From Alisma plantago-aquatica (lineage: Eukaryota; Streptophyta; Magnoliopsida; Alismatales; Alismataceae): a stretch of DNA of 64,000 nucleotides. A program made the translations under genes and the position numbers. Below the pieces are notes generated by a model. That model was not told the origin of the DNA and did no database searches. It was given only the letters and a program-made list of their open reading frames with translations. Positions 1 to 10,433 of this stretch are shown piece after piece; position 1 is the stretch's first letter; each line of letters starts with the position of its first letter. The stretch covers positions 469,625,879-469,689,878 of the forward strand of contig OY856413.1 of NCBI GenBank assembly GCA_963693085.1, given 5' to 3'.

Positions 1-3000
1 ATATAAAAATAATATTGATATATTTCATACTAACTAATGAGACTATATATAATACCTCATGTATTGTATCGATGTCCAATGTGGCATATTAGATAATCAT
101 CTTCATAAATCGCATCACATAGTATGTGCATGCCCAGACGTTGTCTTGTGTAGCACACTATAAATTAAAACATACAAAATATTAAAAAATACAACTAAGC
201 ATAGTTCACATATAATATATACATTGGAGTCGGGAACTTATTTTCACGTTCTCCCAAATTATTGGCTGGTTCTTTTTCCTGGGGACCTTTCCTCCAGCCT
301 TTTTGAATGCATCTAAACCCCTACATGTTAATGTAACACAATAAATTGCATAATTAAATAGTAATGTAATAACAGATGTTAACGGATATAAAAATGAAAT
401 ATTTCTCACCAGAATAATGGCATTCTCATTACATGTCCAATTTTAGTATTCAATGTACTCCCCGCAGGATCTAGATAATAAACAGTGAACGTCCCGGGGA
501 GAATAACTAGTAACTTCCAATGCCTACCTCTAGAGGTAAAAAAGTTAAAAATTAATAACTCAAAATTCACAATAAAAATATAATTTTCTTAAGTCCAAAT
601 TATAAGTAAAGTAAATTTACTTGACATTGAATGGAGCTATTATTATAGTCTTCTTTTGCTGACTGAAAATTGTAAAAGCATCTATACAGTATTGTTGAAC
701 ACTATCAGGGTCTTTAGCTACCATACTAATCAATGATGGAATCAAAAATCCCACATGGTCAAATGCAAATTGTTTACATTGATTTTTGACTAAGTAGCTG
801 CAAAACATGTATTACGTATGCATTAATATATAAGAAACCAGATCAGCGGATCTTACACAAGGTATATGGATGTATAAACAAGATCTCACCTTATCCATGT
901 CTCTATCATTGATGTATTCAACCAATCATATATAAACATCTCAATAATATCTTTTATAAATAAAGAGCTTTCGTATGATTGACCTACATAATTCGCTTCT
1001 AAAGAAACAATTATAGGGCAATGTATATTATGTGCTCGTAGCCAACATGCAATTCCCCTACAAGCAGGACCTAACAGGTATTTTAGGTCAGTTTGAACCC
1101 AACTTGGTAATGCAGGAAGTGGAGGTGGAGGCCTAGATGCTCCGGGTGTCTTCTTGTTAACCTGTATATATAATTTCATATCAATTGACCTTGTATATAC
1201 ACATTAACAATCTAAAGTAATGTAAATTTATCTTACAATTTTAGTAGTGTAGATGACATCTACTTTGGGCCACAATATCACCACGCCTTGTGCCTCAACA
1301 AGTGTATTAATATCCGGGTGGGCATATGGCAATGTAGCTTCCATCCAATTGGGGAATACATGTATCAAGGTCACACGAACATAGCCTTGTGGCATTGGAG
1401 TCCCGTGAAATGTTGCCCCAGGAAGGGATGGGTAAGCCTGCGCCTTTGCAACAACATAGTCTTGCATTCTTAAGCGGCATGGCTTCAACGCCTACAAATT
1501 TATGTAAAGAATGTTATACATATATTCATATCATCTTGAAAACATATCATCTTGAAAAGACTAGCTACAATGTCATAAACAATACTTACTACAGACGTGT
1601 TAGGCGGTGGGTCTACAAGATTACTTGTAGTCTGTGCATCAGGAAAAGAGTGGGTCGCCAGAGGCTGATTGGAAGCCTGAGAAGCCTTCCACCACTACAT
1701 TATATCCTCGACTTTCTTAGAAACTAGATCCTCGACTCTTTTATTCTCCTATACATGGATAAAAGAAACATTAGCTTCTTATTATTGAATTCCCTTTTAC
1801 AGTATCATTCTAAAAAAAGAATAAGTTACCTCTTCTAGTGAAAGTCCCGCTCTGGGTTTGCACTGGGATGGCCCAAAGAATGCTTTGATGCCCACACCAG
1901 TGCCTGCACCCCTAACACGTCCAGGATGCTCTGGGTTACCCAGAGCAATTGTCAATTCATCCCTTATGCCCTGAGGGATGAACGTGCCTTATTTCCTCTG
2001 CTCGTGCAGCTCCCGCTAATCACCATCAATAGAAATTGGTAAGTTAACACCACAAATAATCAATATTCAAACGATTGCTCTAAGAGTTGTATTTTACCAT
2101 TTTCGCAGCCGCCTCAGTAGTTACGGGCTTCTTTATTTCACCCTTCTTGTTTTGCATCCCAGCTATCCAGACATCATGGCGAGGCATGGGTGTGGAAGAT
2201 GTAGTAGAGGACTCTTGAGTAGTAGCAGACTCTGCCTACAGTCTTTGGCAAACGCTTGCATAGCCCTTTGGACCCATAGTGTGGTCATGCACATTCAGTG
2301 CACACCTTGCTTTTTGCGCCTCACTGGGGGCCTAGTTAGTATGCACATTAATGATTTGGTTAGTAACACTAAATGTTAATCTTGAATAGGTGAATACAAT
2401 GTATATTAATACATTCAGTGCACGCCTTGCTTTTTGTGCCTCACTTAATACCTTGAATTCTTCATATTTTCTTAAAGCAACAAACGTGTCCCAATCATTC
2501 TTGTCCAAGAAGTTCCACTGTTCAAGTTCTGATTTCTTCTTCTTATCACCATCTTTTATGTATTCTCTGTTGAGATTTGTCCTATAGTTCCTTAGCATCT
2601 TTCCAGCACATTGCATCATGCTTTTACGATGCAACTTCTCATCCAATGCAAACAGACTCTGTAAAATAGAATTGCTATTAACTAGTATCCAAAAATAGAA
2701 TTGAAAATAATAGAATTTGTAATCTACAAAATAGAATTGCAAATAATAATAACTCATGCATAAATCCTTCCATATCATGTCTTTCTTCACCTGAGGAACT
2801 TTATGTCAATTATCATACTTAACACCACAATGGCTTCGAGTGACAACCCCAAGATAGTTTACAAAATTATTGTGGTTCACTCCAATTGCATTTCCTCCAT
2901 TATCAAACTCCACAGCCAATCTGGATCCACTGCCACTTAGCACTATTAACTTATTCAACAGAGTGATGCCCCTTTTCTTGTTAAGTTTTTGGTGATGCGC

Positions 3001-3243
3001 ATCAAGTTCCTCCAGTGCTGCAGTGGGTACATCAACCTAAAATTTGACAAAAATAGACACACTGAATTAGCCCAATATAGAAATATAGGATATATGGCAT
3101 AACTAGAAGATAATGAATTTTATAGAAATACAGGATATGTTTTTAGAACTTACATTGGTATCCTCTCCATGCTCATCATGGACAGCATGCTCATCATGGA
3201 CTTCATTCTCATCATGGACATCATTCTCATCATGGTCAGCCAT
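1..3243 (-). pseudogene. CACTA second gene: Transposase_24-like plus Ulp1/C48-like protease, partial
   Basis: This multi-exon gene follows the transposase by about 140 bp on the same strand. It starts MADHDENDVHDENEV (3243) in an acidic repeat. Exon-like blocks follow: 3041-2750; 2660-2400 (KMLRNYRTNLNREYI); 2010-1830; 1493-1232 (MKPCRLRMQDYVVAKAQAYPS, DUF8039-like); 1165-886; 808-620; 535-410; and 299-220. The last blocks form a cysteine protease resembling the SUMO-protease family: histidine in RHWKLLVILPG, aspartate in YYLDP, and Q-x5-C in QDNVWACTYYVMR (about 150-105). Blocks end at GT/AG-like borders, so some gaps are introns. In-frame stops (for example near 2815) and a partial duplication (2290-2330 versus 2405-2440) show decay. 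The 3' end is off the window. The protease's role in transposition is not established. Confidence 0.82.
3151..3243 (-). repeat. 18-bp coding repeat (HDE-x-x-V)
   Basis: Four or five tandem copies of an 18-bp unit containing ctcatcatgga encode the start of the second CACTA gene as repeats of His-Asp-Glu-x-x-Val. Copy 2 has a related but non-expanded acidic start (MADNEYDHRDDDHHEGG) at 52077, so the repeat expanded in copy 1. Confidence 0.8.
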
Positions 3244-3380
3244 CTAAAAATGACATGAAAAAGGCAAACATTTAGCATTTGTATTAACTATAAGATAATG
3301 AAACATCAAATATGAAAATGATATTGATATTAAAAAACCAAACATTTAGTTTTAGTAAAAAAATCTAAACATGCATGCGT

Positions 3381-6300
3381 CTAAAATTGTGATCTTTTAT
3401 CAATTAGCAATCCTTCATTGTGATCTACGCGCACATATAAGTCATCATTAGCTTCAATATTTTGTGGAGTTGGCAAACCAACTGAGAATGGACTGGAGTC
3501 ATCATACTTATCATAGTACTCTTCTTCATCTATAGGATCTTCAATAAACTGTCTATTACCATGAAGAAAAACCGACCATTTATCATTTGCAGGATCATCG
3601 ATATAGAATACTTGTTTTGCCTGTGATACCAATATAAATGGTTCACCCTTCTCGCCAATCTTTTCAAAGTACACTAAAGTGAAACCCAATTCATCCACTA
3701 TAACTCCTTTGGTGTTGTCAACCCAATTACATTAAAAGAGCAGAATTCTAAAATCTATGTAGTCAACCCAATTACATTAAAAGAGCAGAATTCTAAAATC
3801 TATGTAGTCAAACTCCCATATGTCTTCAATGACACCATAATATGACATTTTAGCTTCACGTGGACTCTTATCCTTTGCACTTGCAAAATACATAGTCGAC
3901 ACTTGAAAGTGTGACCCCACTATTTTGGACGACACTCTTATCATCTTGGCACTTTGTGTAATATGTGAACCCATTAATGTCAAACCCTTCATAAGACATA
4001 ACATTCGGTTTTGGTTTAAAGGCGAGGCATTTGATAGTTTCCGTAATATCATTTGGTGTTTGAGATAGTTGATGTATGACTTTATCTTCAAACCACTTAG
4101 TAAAAGTCTTATTATGCTCTCTAGCAAGCCACATTGAACTTGCTTGAGGATGTTGTCTCTTGATGAAATTGGTATGTTCCTCGATATAAACACTCACTTC
4201 GTCCATGTTGTGTAAAATATACAAGTGAGCTTGTTCCAACTGCTGACGGCTGATTACTTTCACCCGTGATCCCAAAATTCCTTTGCCCTCCTCAATATTC
4301 TTGTCATTAATAGGAGTGTTATTACCACTCAGAAAGTCATTGCACAAATCTATAACCTCTCTCACCACATAACCTTCAATAATACTCCCTTCAGGACGAT
4401 AACGGTTTCGAAAATCACCCTTAAAAATGCTCATGTATCGTTCAAAGGGATACATCTAATGCAATGAAACTGGTCCCAACATTTTCACTTCCCTAGTCAA
4501 GTGGACAACAAGATATACCATGATATCAAAGAACAAAGGAGGGAAATACATCTAAAGCTGACATAGGGTAACAACCACTTCTCTTTGCAAATTATCGAGA
4601 GTATCAGGGTCAATAACTTTGCTGCATAGACTGTTGAAAAAAAACAAAGTCTGGTGATTGCAAACCTTACATGCTTCAGCAATATAGATTGAATTGCCAT
4701 GGGCAATATTTGTTGCATTAGAGTGTGACAATCATGAGATTTAAGACCTATCAACTTCATATCTTTCATTGATACCAATCTACGGATGTTGGATAAGTAA
4801 CCATGTGGCACCTTAACATTTGCCAAGCATTCACAAAAAGCTTTCTTCTCCTTTCTAGACAACGTGTAACAAGCGGGAGGTAAGTATGTTCTTTTATTAC
4901 CCATTTCACGTAATTCTATTAATTTTGACCTTATTCCCATTTCACATAGGTCCAGTCTGGATTTGATCCCATCTTTAGTCTTACCTGTTATATTTAACAT
5001 AGTACCAATGACTCTATCACAGACATTTTTCTCAACATGCATTACATTGATACAATGCCTGACTGTCAAAGAACTCCAATAAGGAAGATCCCAAAATATT
5101 GACTTCTTCTTGAATGAAGAATTGTCACTTCATGTGGCCATACTACATTGTGATTTCTTACCAAATTCATTAACAATGTCTTTTACTCTTTCATAAACAA
5201 CATTCCCTGGTATAGGTTTAGGTGCACTCCGTTCATCATTCCATCCATTGAATGCTTTGTGCTTCCTACGATACGGATGGAATTTTGAAGAAACCTTCGA
5301 TGACCAAGATATACAGTCTTGCCGCCATGTTTTAGTCTTATTGAATCAGTGTTTTCTTCACATATAGGACAAGCTTTAGCTCCTTTGACACTATATCCAG
5401 ACAAATTCCCATATGCTGGAAAGTCATTAATAGCTCAAAACAACATAGCGTGCAAACGAAATGTCTCTCTTACTGAAGCATCATAGGTCATCACACCTTC
5501 AGCCCAAAGTTTCTTTAATTCATCAATCAAAGGTTCAAGATAAACATCGATATCATTTCCGGGTTGTTTAGGGCCCAATATCAACAACGATAGCATAACG
5601 TACTTATTTTTCATACACAGCCAGGGAGGAAGATTGTATATAACAAGCACGACTGGCCAAGTGCTATGTTGCCTGCTCAATGTCCCGTACAGATTCATCC
5701 CATCTGTACAAAGCCCAAGTCTTAGATTCCTATCTTCTTCACCAAATTTGGGGTACAATAGATCAATCTTCTTTCACTGTGGGGAATCAGATGCATGTCG
5801 TAGGATCCCATCATTATTTTTCTTAACATCTGCATGCCACCTCAAATTCTTCGCATCTTTTGGATTTGCAAACAAGCGTTGAAATTGTGATATTATAGCT
5901 AGATACCACATCACCTTGGCAGGAGAACCAGTTTTGGACTCCCCCGAAGTCGTCAATTTATACCGTGATGCACCACATTTTGGACAATCATTCAAATCCA
6001 CATAGTCCTTTTGAAATAATACACAATCATTCGGGCATGCATGTATCTTCTTGGCCTTCATTCCCACTGGGCACAACAATTTCTTTACCCGGTATGTTGA
6101 GATTGGCAACTCGTTTCCTTCAGGAAGCATTTCTTTCAACAAAGTCAACAATGAAGTGAAGCTTTTGTCGCTCCATCTATTGTTAGCTTTCAACTTATAC
6201 AATCTCAACACAACGCTAAGCTTCATAAACTTAGCACAGCCTGTGTATAACGGTATCTCAGCATCATGCACAATGTTTCTAAAGATAGGCGGTGGATCGG

Positions 6301-6673
6301 TGTGCTCTACCCTACAACTATCTAGCATCGCATCGACGATGTCTACTGGAACTGGTTCGTTCACATCTACGTCATCGGAGGCAATTTATTCTTCCACCCA
6401 ATCACTACTATCGACATCCACTGGTTTCGACTTTGAAATCTCTCCATGCCAGTGCCATTCTGTATAGCCTTGTACAATCCCATTGCACATGACATGACTT
6501 TTGATTTCGTCACCAGTGCTGACTTTCAAATTGTTACGACAATGCCTACATGGACAATAGAACCTATCTCCAGGTTCTTTCCTATGTTCCTCAGCAAATC
6601 TAATAAACTGATCAAGACCAGATATAAACTCTGGGGTGCAACGATTGCAAATGGACATCCATAATCTATCCAT
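3381..6673 (-). pseudogene. TNP2-like CACTA transposase, inactivated
   Basis: TNP2-type proteins bind subterminal repeats and cut CACTA element ends. The start is the ATG at 6673-6671 (MDRLWMSICNR), directly after a splice-acceptor-like TCATAG that is also present in copy 2. The order is: an N-terminal transposase-associated zinc-binding segment with CPCRHC (6673-6400); the Transposase_21 core (about 6250-4900) with CPKCGASRYK, LGLCTDGMN and ACPICEEN; the DUF4218-type region with SHDCHTLMQ and MYPFERYMSIFKG (about 4760-4350); and a DUF4216-type C-terminus (3860-3381). Breaks are stops near 6388, 5775 and 5433, frameshifts near 5290 and 4610, and a 46-bp tandem duplication at 3715-3805. Domain names come from knowledge of the family. 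Confidence 0.9.
3715..3805. repeat. 46-bp tandem duplication in TNP2
   Basis: A 46-bp segment (beginning tagtcaacccaattacatta) occurs twice in direct tandem with almost no change. It lies in the 3' part of the transposase pseudogene and is absent from copy 2, so it is a private duplication that shifts the frame. Confidence 0.85.
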
Positions 6674-6728
6674 TCTATGATCAAAGAGAAAACAAGTATA
6701 TATTAGGACAAGATTAGGGTCTACGGTT

Positions 6729-7134
6729 AACAAATACATGTGATGTCATTCTGATATATAATAAATGTGTACCACCTATCGGTGCCCTACTGGGGACTAT
6801 CCAAGATTTACTCCTAATGAGTAAATCTTGGACGGGATTCTAGGCCAACAAACACATGTGATGTCATTCTGATATATAAAAAATGTGTACCGCCTATCGG
6901 TGCCCTGCTGGCGCGTTTTCGGTGGCGCGAAGCCTTTTGGCGTCGGTTATAAAACTAACGCCGAAGAGTTTGACCTTTAGCGGCGCCCACATAGGCGTCG
7001 CTTGAGAACCTTCACTAAAAGGGCATAAACAACCGACGCCAAAGACATGTTCTGTAGTAGTGAAATTTAGGGTTTCTAGACCAACAAACACATGTGATGT
7101 CATTCTGATATATAATAAATTTGTACCACCTATC
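6729..7134. repeat. Three direct copies of a ~55-bp block upstream of TNP2
   Basis: The block acatgtgatgtcattctgat followed by atataataaatgtgtaccacctatc occurs at about 6733-6780, 6851-6900 and 7088-7133. The first two are separated by a short palindrome (ccaagatttactc / gagtaaatcttgg, 6802-6833). The last two are separated by 160 bp with a CACTA-like end (6905-7062). Copy 2 has the corresponding gttcggtggtac only once (48538), so the block was multiplied in copy 1. Confidence 0.8.
6905..7062 (-). mobile_element. Fragment of a different CACTA terminus
   Basis: Read on the minus strand from 7062, this begins CACTACTACAGAACATGTC, the classic CACTA end, followed by inverted GGCGTCGGTT / AACCGACGCC subterminal motifs. 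It is more GC-rich than its surroundings and lies between two copies of the ~55-bp block inside the probable first intron of copy 1. No matching second end is visible at 6905, so it is a truncated fragment or solo terminus, not a complete MITE. Confidence 0.7.
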
Positions 7135-7140
7135 CCATCC

Positions 7141-7330
7141 TTGAACACCTAATCTCACTAGTAAGTGTATAATGTGTATTGGGTTTTCAAGAAAATTTCG
7201 GCAACATTTCCCCACTGTTCTCTAAGTACATATGTACTTAGAGAACAAACGGGGAAATGCTACTGAAATTTTCACAAAAACCCAATACACATTATACACT
7301 TACATCCTAAGTGAGATTAGGTGTTCAAGA
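7141..7330. repeat. ~190-bp palindrome in probable TNP2 intron 1
   Basis: Two arms of ~90 bp (ttgaacacctaatctcac ... gtgagattaggtgttcaa) meet at a perfect 30-bp palindrome at 7217-7246 (core agtacatatgtact). The same structure in diverged form lies at 48334-48533 in copy 2 at the equivalent position, so it is an old component of this CACTA family. Confidence 0.88.
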
Positions 7331-7355
7331 ATAGTCCCAAACCAGGGACTATCCA

Positions 7356-7500
7356 AGATTTACTCCTAATGAGTAAATCTTGGACGAGTTTCTAGGCCAA
7401 CAAACACAATAATAGATATGTACATGTTAGGGTTTCATCACAATTAATGTTAGGGTGTCATCACAATTGATGTTAGGGTTTCATCAATGTTAGGGTTCAA
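7356..7500. repeat. Short palindrome and tgttagggtttcatca tandem copies
   Basis: At 7357-7383 the palindrome aagatttactc / gagtaaatctt recurs; it is also at 6802-6833. From about 7427 a ~22-bp unit, tgttagggtttcatcacaat, repeats four times with small changes. 7500-7683 is AT-rich, with three direct copies of acataaagcatt near 7640-7670 and no coding signal. Confidence 0.65.
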
Positions 7501-7683
7501 TCAAATCAAATTAGGATGCTAGAATGGACAAGTTTAAATCTTATTTCAACATGCATCAAAATTTACTGAATTAGGTCAAACATTAGGACTAGAAACACAA
7601 ATATATGCAAGCAAAAGATTTGTCTGTATCCTAGGATTTACATAAAGCATTACATAAAGCATTACATAAAGATTTGTTCATAT

Positions 7684-7793
7684 CCTTACCAACAGCAAGC
7701 ACGGCCGTGGCTGTGTTGGCCTACCACGGCTGTGCTGGACAGCACGGCTATGGTAGGCCAATACAGCCACGGTCGTGCTTGCTATTGGTAAGG
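7684..7793. repeat. Near-perfect 53-bp-arm hairpin, GC-rich
   Basis: Arms 7684-7736 and 7741-7793 are inverted copies separated by the 4-base loop ggac. Only six of 53 positions differ, all transitions, so several become G:U pairs in a plus-strand RNA. The arms are rich in cacggc/gccgtg, unlike the AT-rich surroundings. It sits just inside the probable first intron of CACTA copy 1. It could be a small foldback element or a source of small RNA. Confidence 0.88.
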
Positions 7794-7795
7794 AG

Positions 7796-7872
7796 CTACG
7801 GAGAAGGAAGGAAAGAGGCTAGGGATACCTGGAGCTAGCGTGGAGAAGAGCGGCGGCGACCAGCGGCAGCAG
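7796..7872 (-). other. Probable 5' leader exon of CACTA copy 1 transposase
   Basis: On the minus strand this GC-rich stretch is rich in gccgc and cttctcc and runs into a splice-donor-like CTCCAG/GTATCC (border 7829/7828). The acceptor would be TCATAG near 6682, just before the transposase ATG. Copy 2 has a comparable C/T-rich stretch (47200-47577) ending at a GTAGGT donor. The exon is inferred from this parallel. The 5' side is cut at about 7873. Confidence 0.45.
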
Positions 7873-7875
7873 CAA

Positions 7876-9098
7876 ATTATCATGTTCAAATCTAGGAAGT
7901 TGAGCAACATATGCTTCCTCCTAAATTGTACCATTCTAAATGCACTTTCAACATCCATTTGATAAAGTAGAAAATTATTATAACTCACATTCTAATATAT
8001 TTAAGTCTAGCAATAGGTGCATAAGTTTCACCAAAATCAATACCTTCATGTTGATTGTAACCTTGAGCTACTAACCTTTATTTGTTCCTTACCACATTTC
8101 CTATTTCATGAAACTTGTTGCAGTAGACCCACTTGGTGCCAATGATCTTTCTAACACTTGGTCTTGGAACTAGGGTCCACACTTTGTTCTTTTCAAACTA
8201 TTCAAAGTCTTCTTACATGGCTAAGATCCATTCATCATCCTTCAGAGCTTCTTTGACATCTTTTGGCTCAAATTGAGAGATGAAGGCGTTGTTGGAGTGT
8301 TCTTTGTTATAGGCAGCTCGTGTCTTCACCCTTTCAAAAGTATTACCTATGATGAGCTCTTTAGAATGATGCTTTGCAAACTGGGGAGTGGGATCCTTCT
8401 TTTCTTCATCATCAACTAATTCCTTTTTGACTTTATCAACAATGTTGAGCTCTTTCAAGTGAGGGATCACCTCATCTACAACATCATGATTAACAATATT
8501 CTTGGAAATAAAGGGGTTAGTTTCAAAAAGTATAACATTGATAGATTCTTCTACTTTAGACAATTCAATGTTAAATACTCTATAAGCTTTGCTAGTAGTG
8601 CTATAGATAAGAAAAAAAATCCTTGTAAGGTTTCAGATCAAACTTGGTTAGAGAATCCTTGGTGTTCAAACCAAAACAAGGACAACCATAAACATGAAAG
8701 AAATCAAGGAAGGCTTTCTGCAACACCATTGCTCATAGGGGGTTTTATTCAAAGATGGATGAGTGAAAACCTAATTTTGCACAAAAGATGAAGTATTTAT
8801 GGCTTTGGTCCAAAAATTCTTTAGAGTATCATACTCTACAAGAATAGTCCTAGCCTTTTCATGTAGTGGTCGATTCTTTCTCTTTACAACCCCATTTTGT
8901 TGAGGTGTTCAAGGTGAAGAAAAGTTATGTGCATACCTGGATTTGTCACAAAACTATTCAAATAAGTCATTGTCAAACTCTCCCCATGGCCACTTTAGAT
9001 AGAAATGATACAACAAGAAGAAATGTTTTCAACTCATTTACAAAAAGTTGAGAAAACATCAAGAATATCACTTTTTGAAACAAGAAAGAAGGTCCAAA
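7876..9098 (-). pseudogene. Copia 1 pol, C-terminal part: integrase remainder to start of RT
   Basis: After the gypsy insertion the minus strand continues the integrase (FFLVSKSD, then SGHGES near 9000 and a degenerate PQQNGVVER-type motif near 8890). A linker (8563-8213) follows, then RT with WILAM at 8225, VWTLVPRPSVRKIIGTKW (about 8185-8130), [33 protein letters not shown] sequence (8090-7985, partial) and LYQMDVESAF (about 7960-7930). It stops at ~7873 before the RT active site. Several frameshifts and stops make it non-functional. Confidence 0.85.
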
Positions 9099-10433
9099 TG
9101 ATACGCTAAAATCGTGCGTATAAACGCAAGTGTACGCATCGAGTAATATAGGCATATGTGAGGCCTGAGTCTAACTCAGGGAGACGTAGTCTCAGTGACT
9201 ACTACTAACTACGGTGTGATCAACTAAGCTGATTAAAAGGTTGAGTTTGAGTTTTAAAAAAATAAAAAAAAAGAATTAAATGAAAATTAATAGTGATTGA
9301 TCCAATTGATATGGATTCCTTAGGATAATCGATTTCACCATGGGGTCTTGTTATACCTAATTTCTACCAAATTAACACAAATTTTACCCTAACCCTGGAT
9401 AGAAAGCATGTAGTCAGGATTGCCCACTTCCACGATACAACCCACTACCCACATCTAAGCCAATTCCACCTTTGTAGCAATTTATATCTTAGTCTAGATG
9501 CATTATTGAAGACTCTGGGTTTCTTTCCACTAACTGTATGTTACCTTTTCTAAAGAATGCTTAGGAAAGTGTATAGATTGTGGTTTTCTAACCATTAACC
9601 CTCCTTCTAGAGAAATTATCGAGCATAGGTAGATCATTCAAAACACAACTATATATCTAGGAATAAAGAATAATCTATATTAATACATACAAAAAGTCGA
9701 TACAAAGATCCCTCGGGCTACTCCCGGTTCCTAAGGAAAGAAGGGGATTAACCCTACATGGTTTTTGATTAGGAATACAAGGAGAGGAAGGAGAAAAATG
9801 TGGGAAATATGAAAGAAATTCGTATAACCCCTAGAGAGAAGGTATTCTAGATGATCCTCCTCAAGAAACACGTGTTCTGTAGTCTTCTAACAACAAAAAC
9901 ATCTGTCGGAGGTGCTCGGATCGCCCAGTTGGTGGAGTTTGACTCCGTTCTCCTCTCTTCTTCCTCTTTGGGTTTTGTGCGACGTGTTGTCTAATCTTTC
10001 CCAGGTCTGGCCATCCTTTCTTAGGTCATAGGACAACTTATGGTACCACATAACGTGGACCATTCGATCTAGTCGATCAGATCTGATTGCAAAATCTGGC
10101 AGAGTTTATACCACCAATAGGATGGTCGATGGCACCGAGTCTGCTCTTCTCTTTAGGCCGACTATTGATGCAATCTCGGTGGCACCAACCAGATGGGTCA
10201 GTGGCACCGACACTGTAATGTGAATAAAGTACCTCAAAAGTGCAGAAAAATGTGCATAAGTATGAGGAATGCATAGAATCTTATAAATTTGATAAAATAA
10301 GTATAATTTGATGCAAACAAAGTGTACATGCCAATAAAAGTGAATTATTCAAATATAATCAAGAAAATGACAAATATGTGCACAAAATCTATATAAAATA
10401 AGCATGTAAAAGCAACTCAAAAACCGTGCATCA
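9099..10433 (-). repeat. Gypsy 3' LTR
   Basis: It begins tgatacgctaaaatcgtgcg and ends gtgcatca in plus-strand terms. It aligns along its length with 14990-16284, with scattered substitutions and small indels; the 5' LTR lacks a few segments seen here. It contains the GGTGGCACCGA motif near 10128, 10180 and 10200. Confidence 0.92.

Larger units (their letters stand above)
1..7872 (-). mobile_element. CACTA (En/Spm) transposon copy 1, truncated
   Basis: This DNA transposon reads on the minus strand and carries the two-gene arrangement of plant CACTA elements: a TNP2-like transposase (6673-3381) followed by a second gene ending in a Ulp1-like cysteine protease domain (3243 to the left edge). 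A GC-rich leader (7872-7829) and a probable first intron lie upstream. The 3' end is beyond position 1. The 5' end is missing: at about 7873 the leader abuts copia reverse-transcriptase sequence, and no CACTA terminus or subterminal array is present there. The same gene order, intron palindrome and protein sequence recur in the copy at 46224-56496, so both belong to one family. All reading frames are broken. Confidence 0.9.

Noticed and set aside
1..3243. Host SUMO-protease (Ulp1) gene
   Set aside because: It follows the TNP2 gene directly on the same strand, the arrangement is repeated in the second CACTA copy, and the frames are broken.
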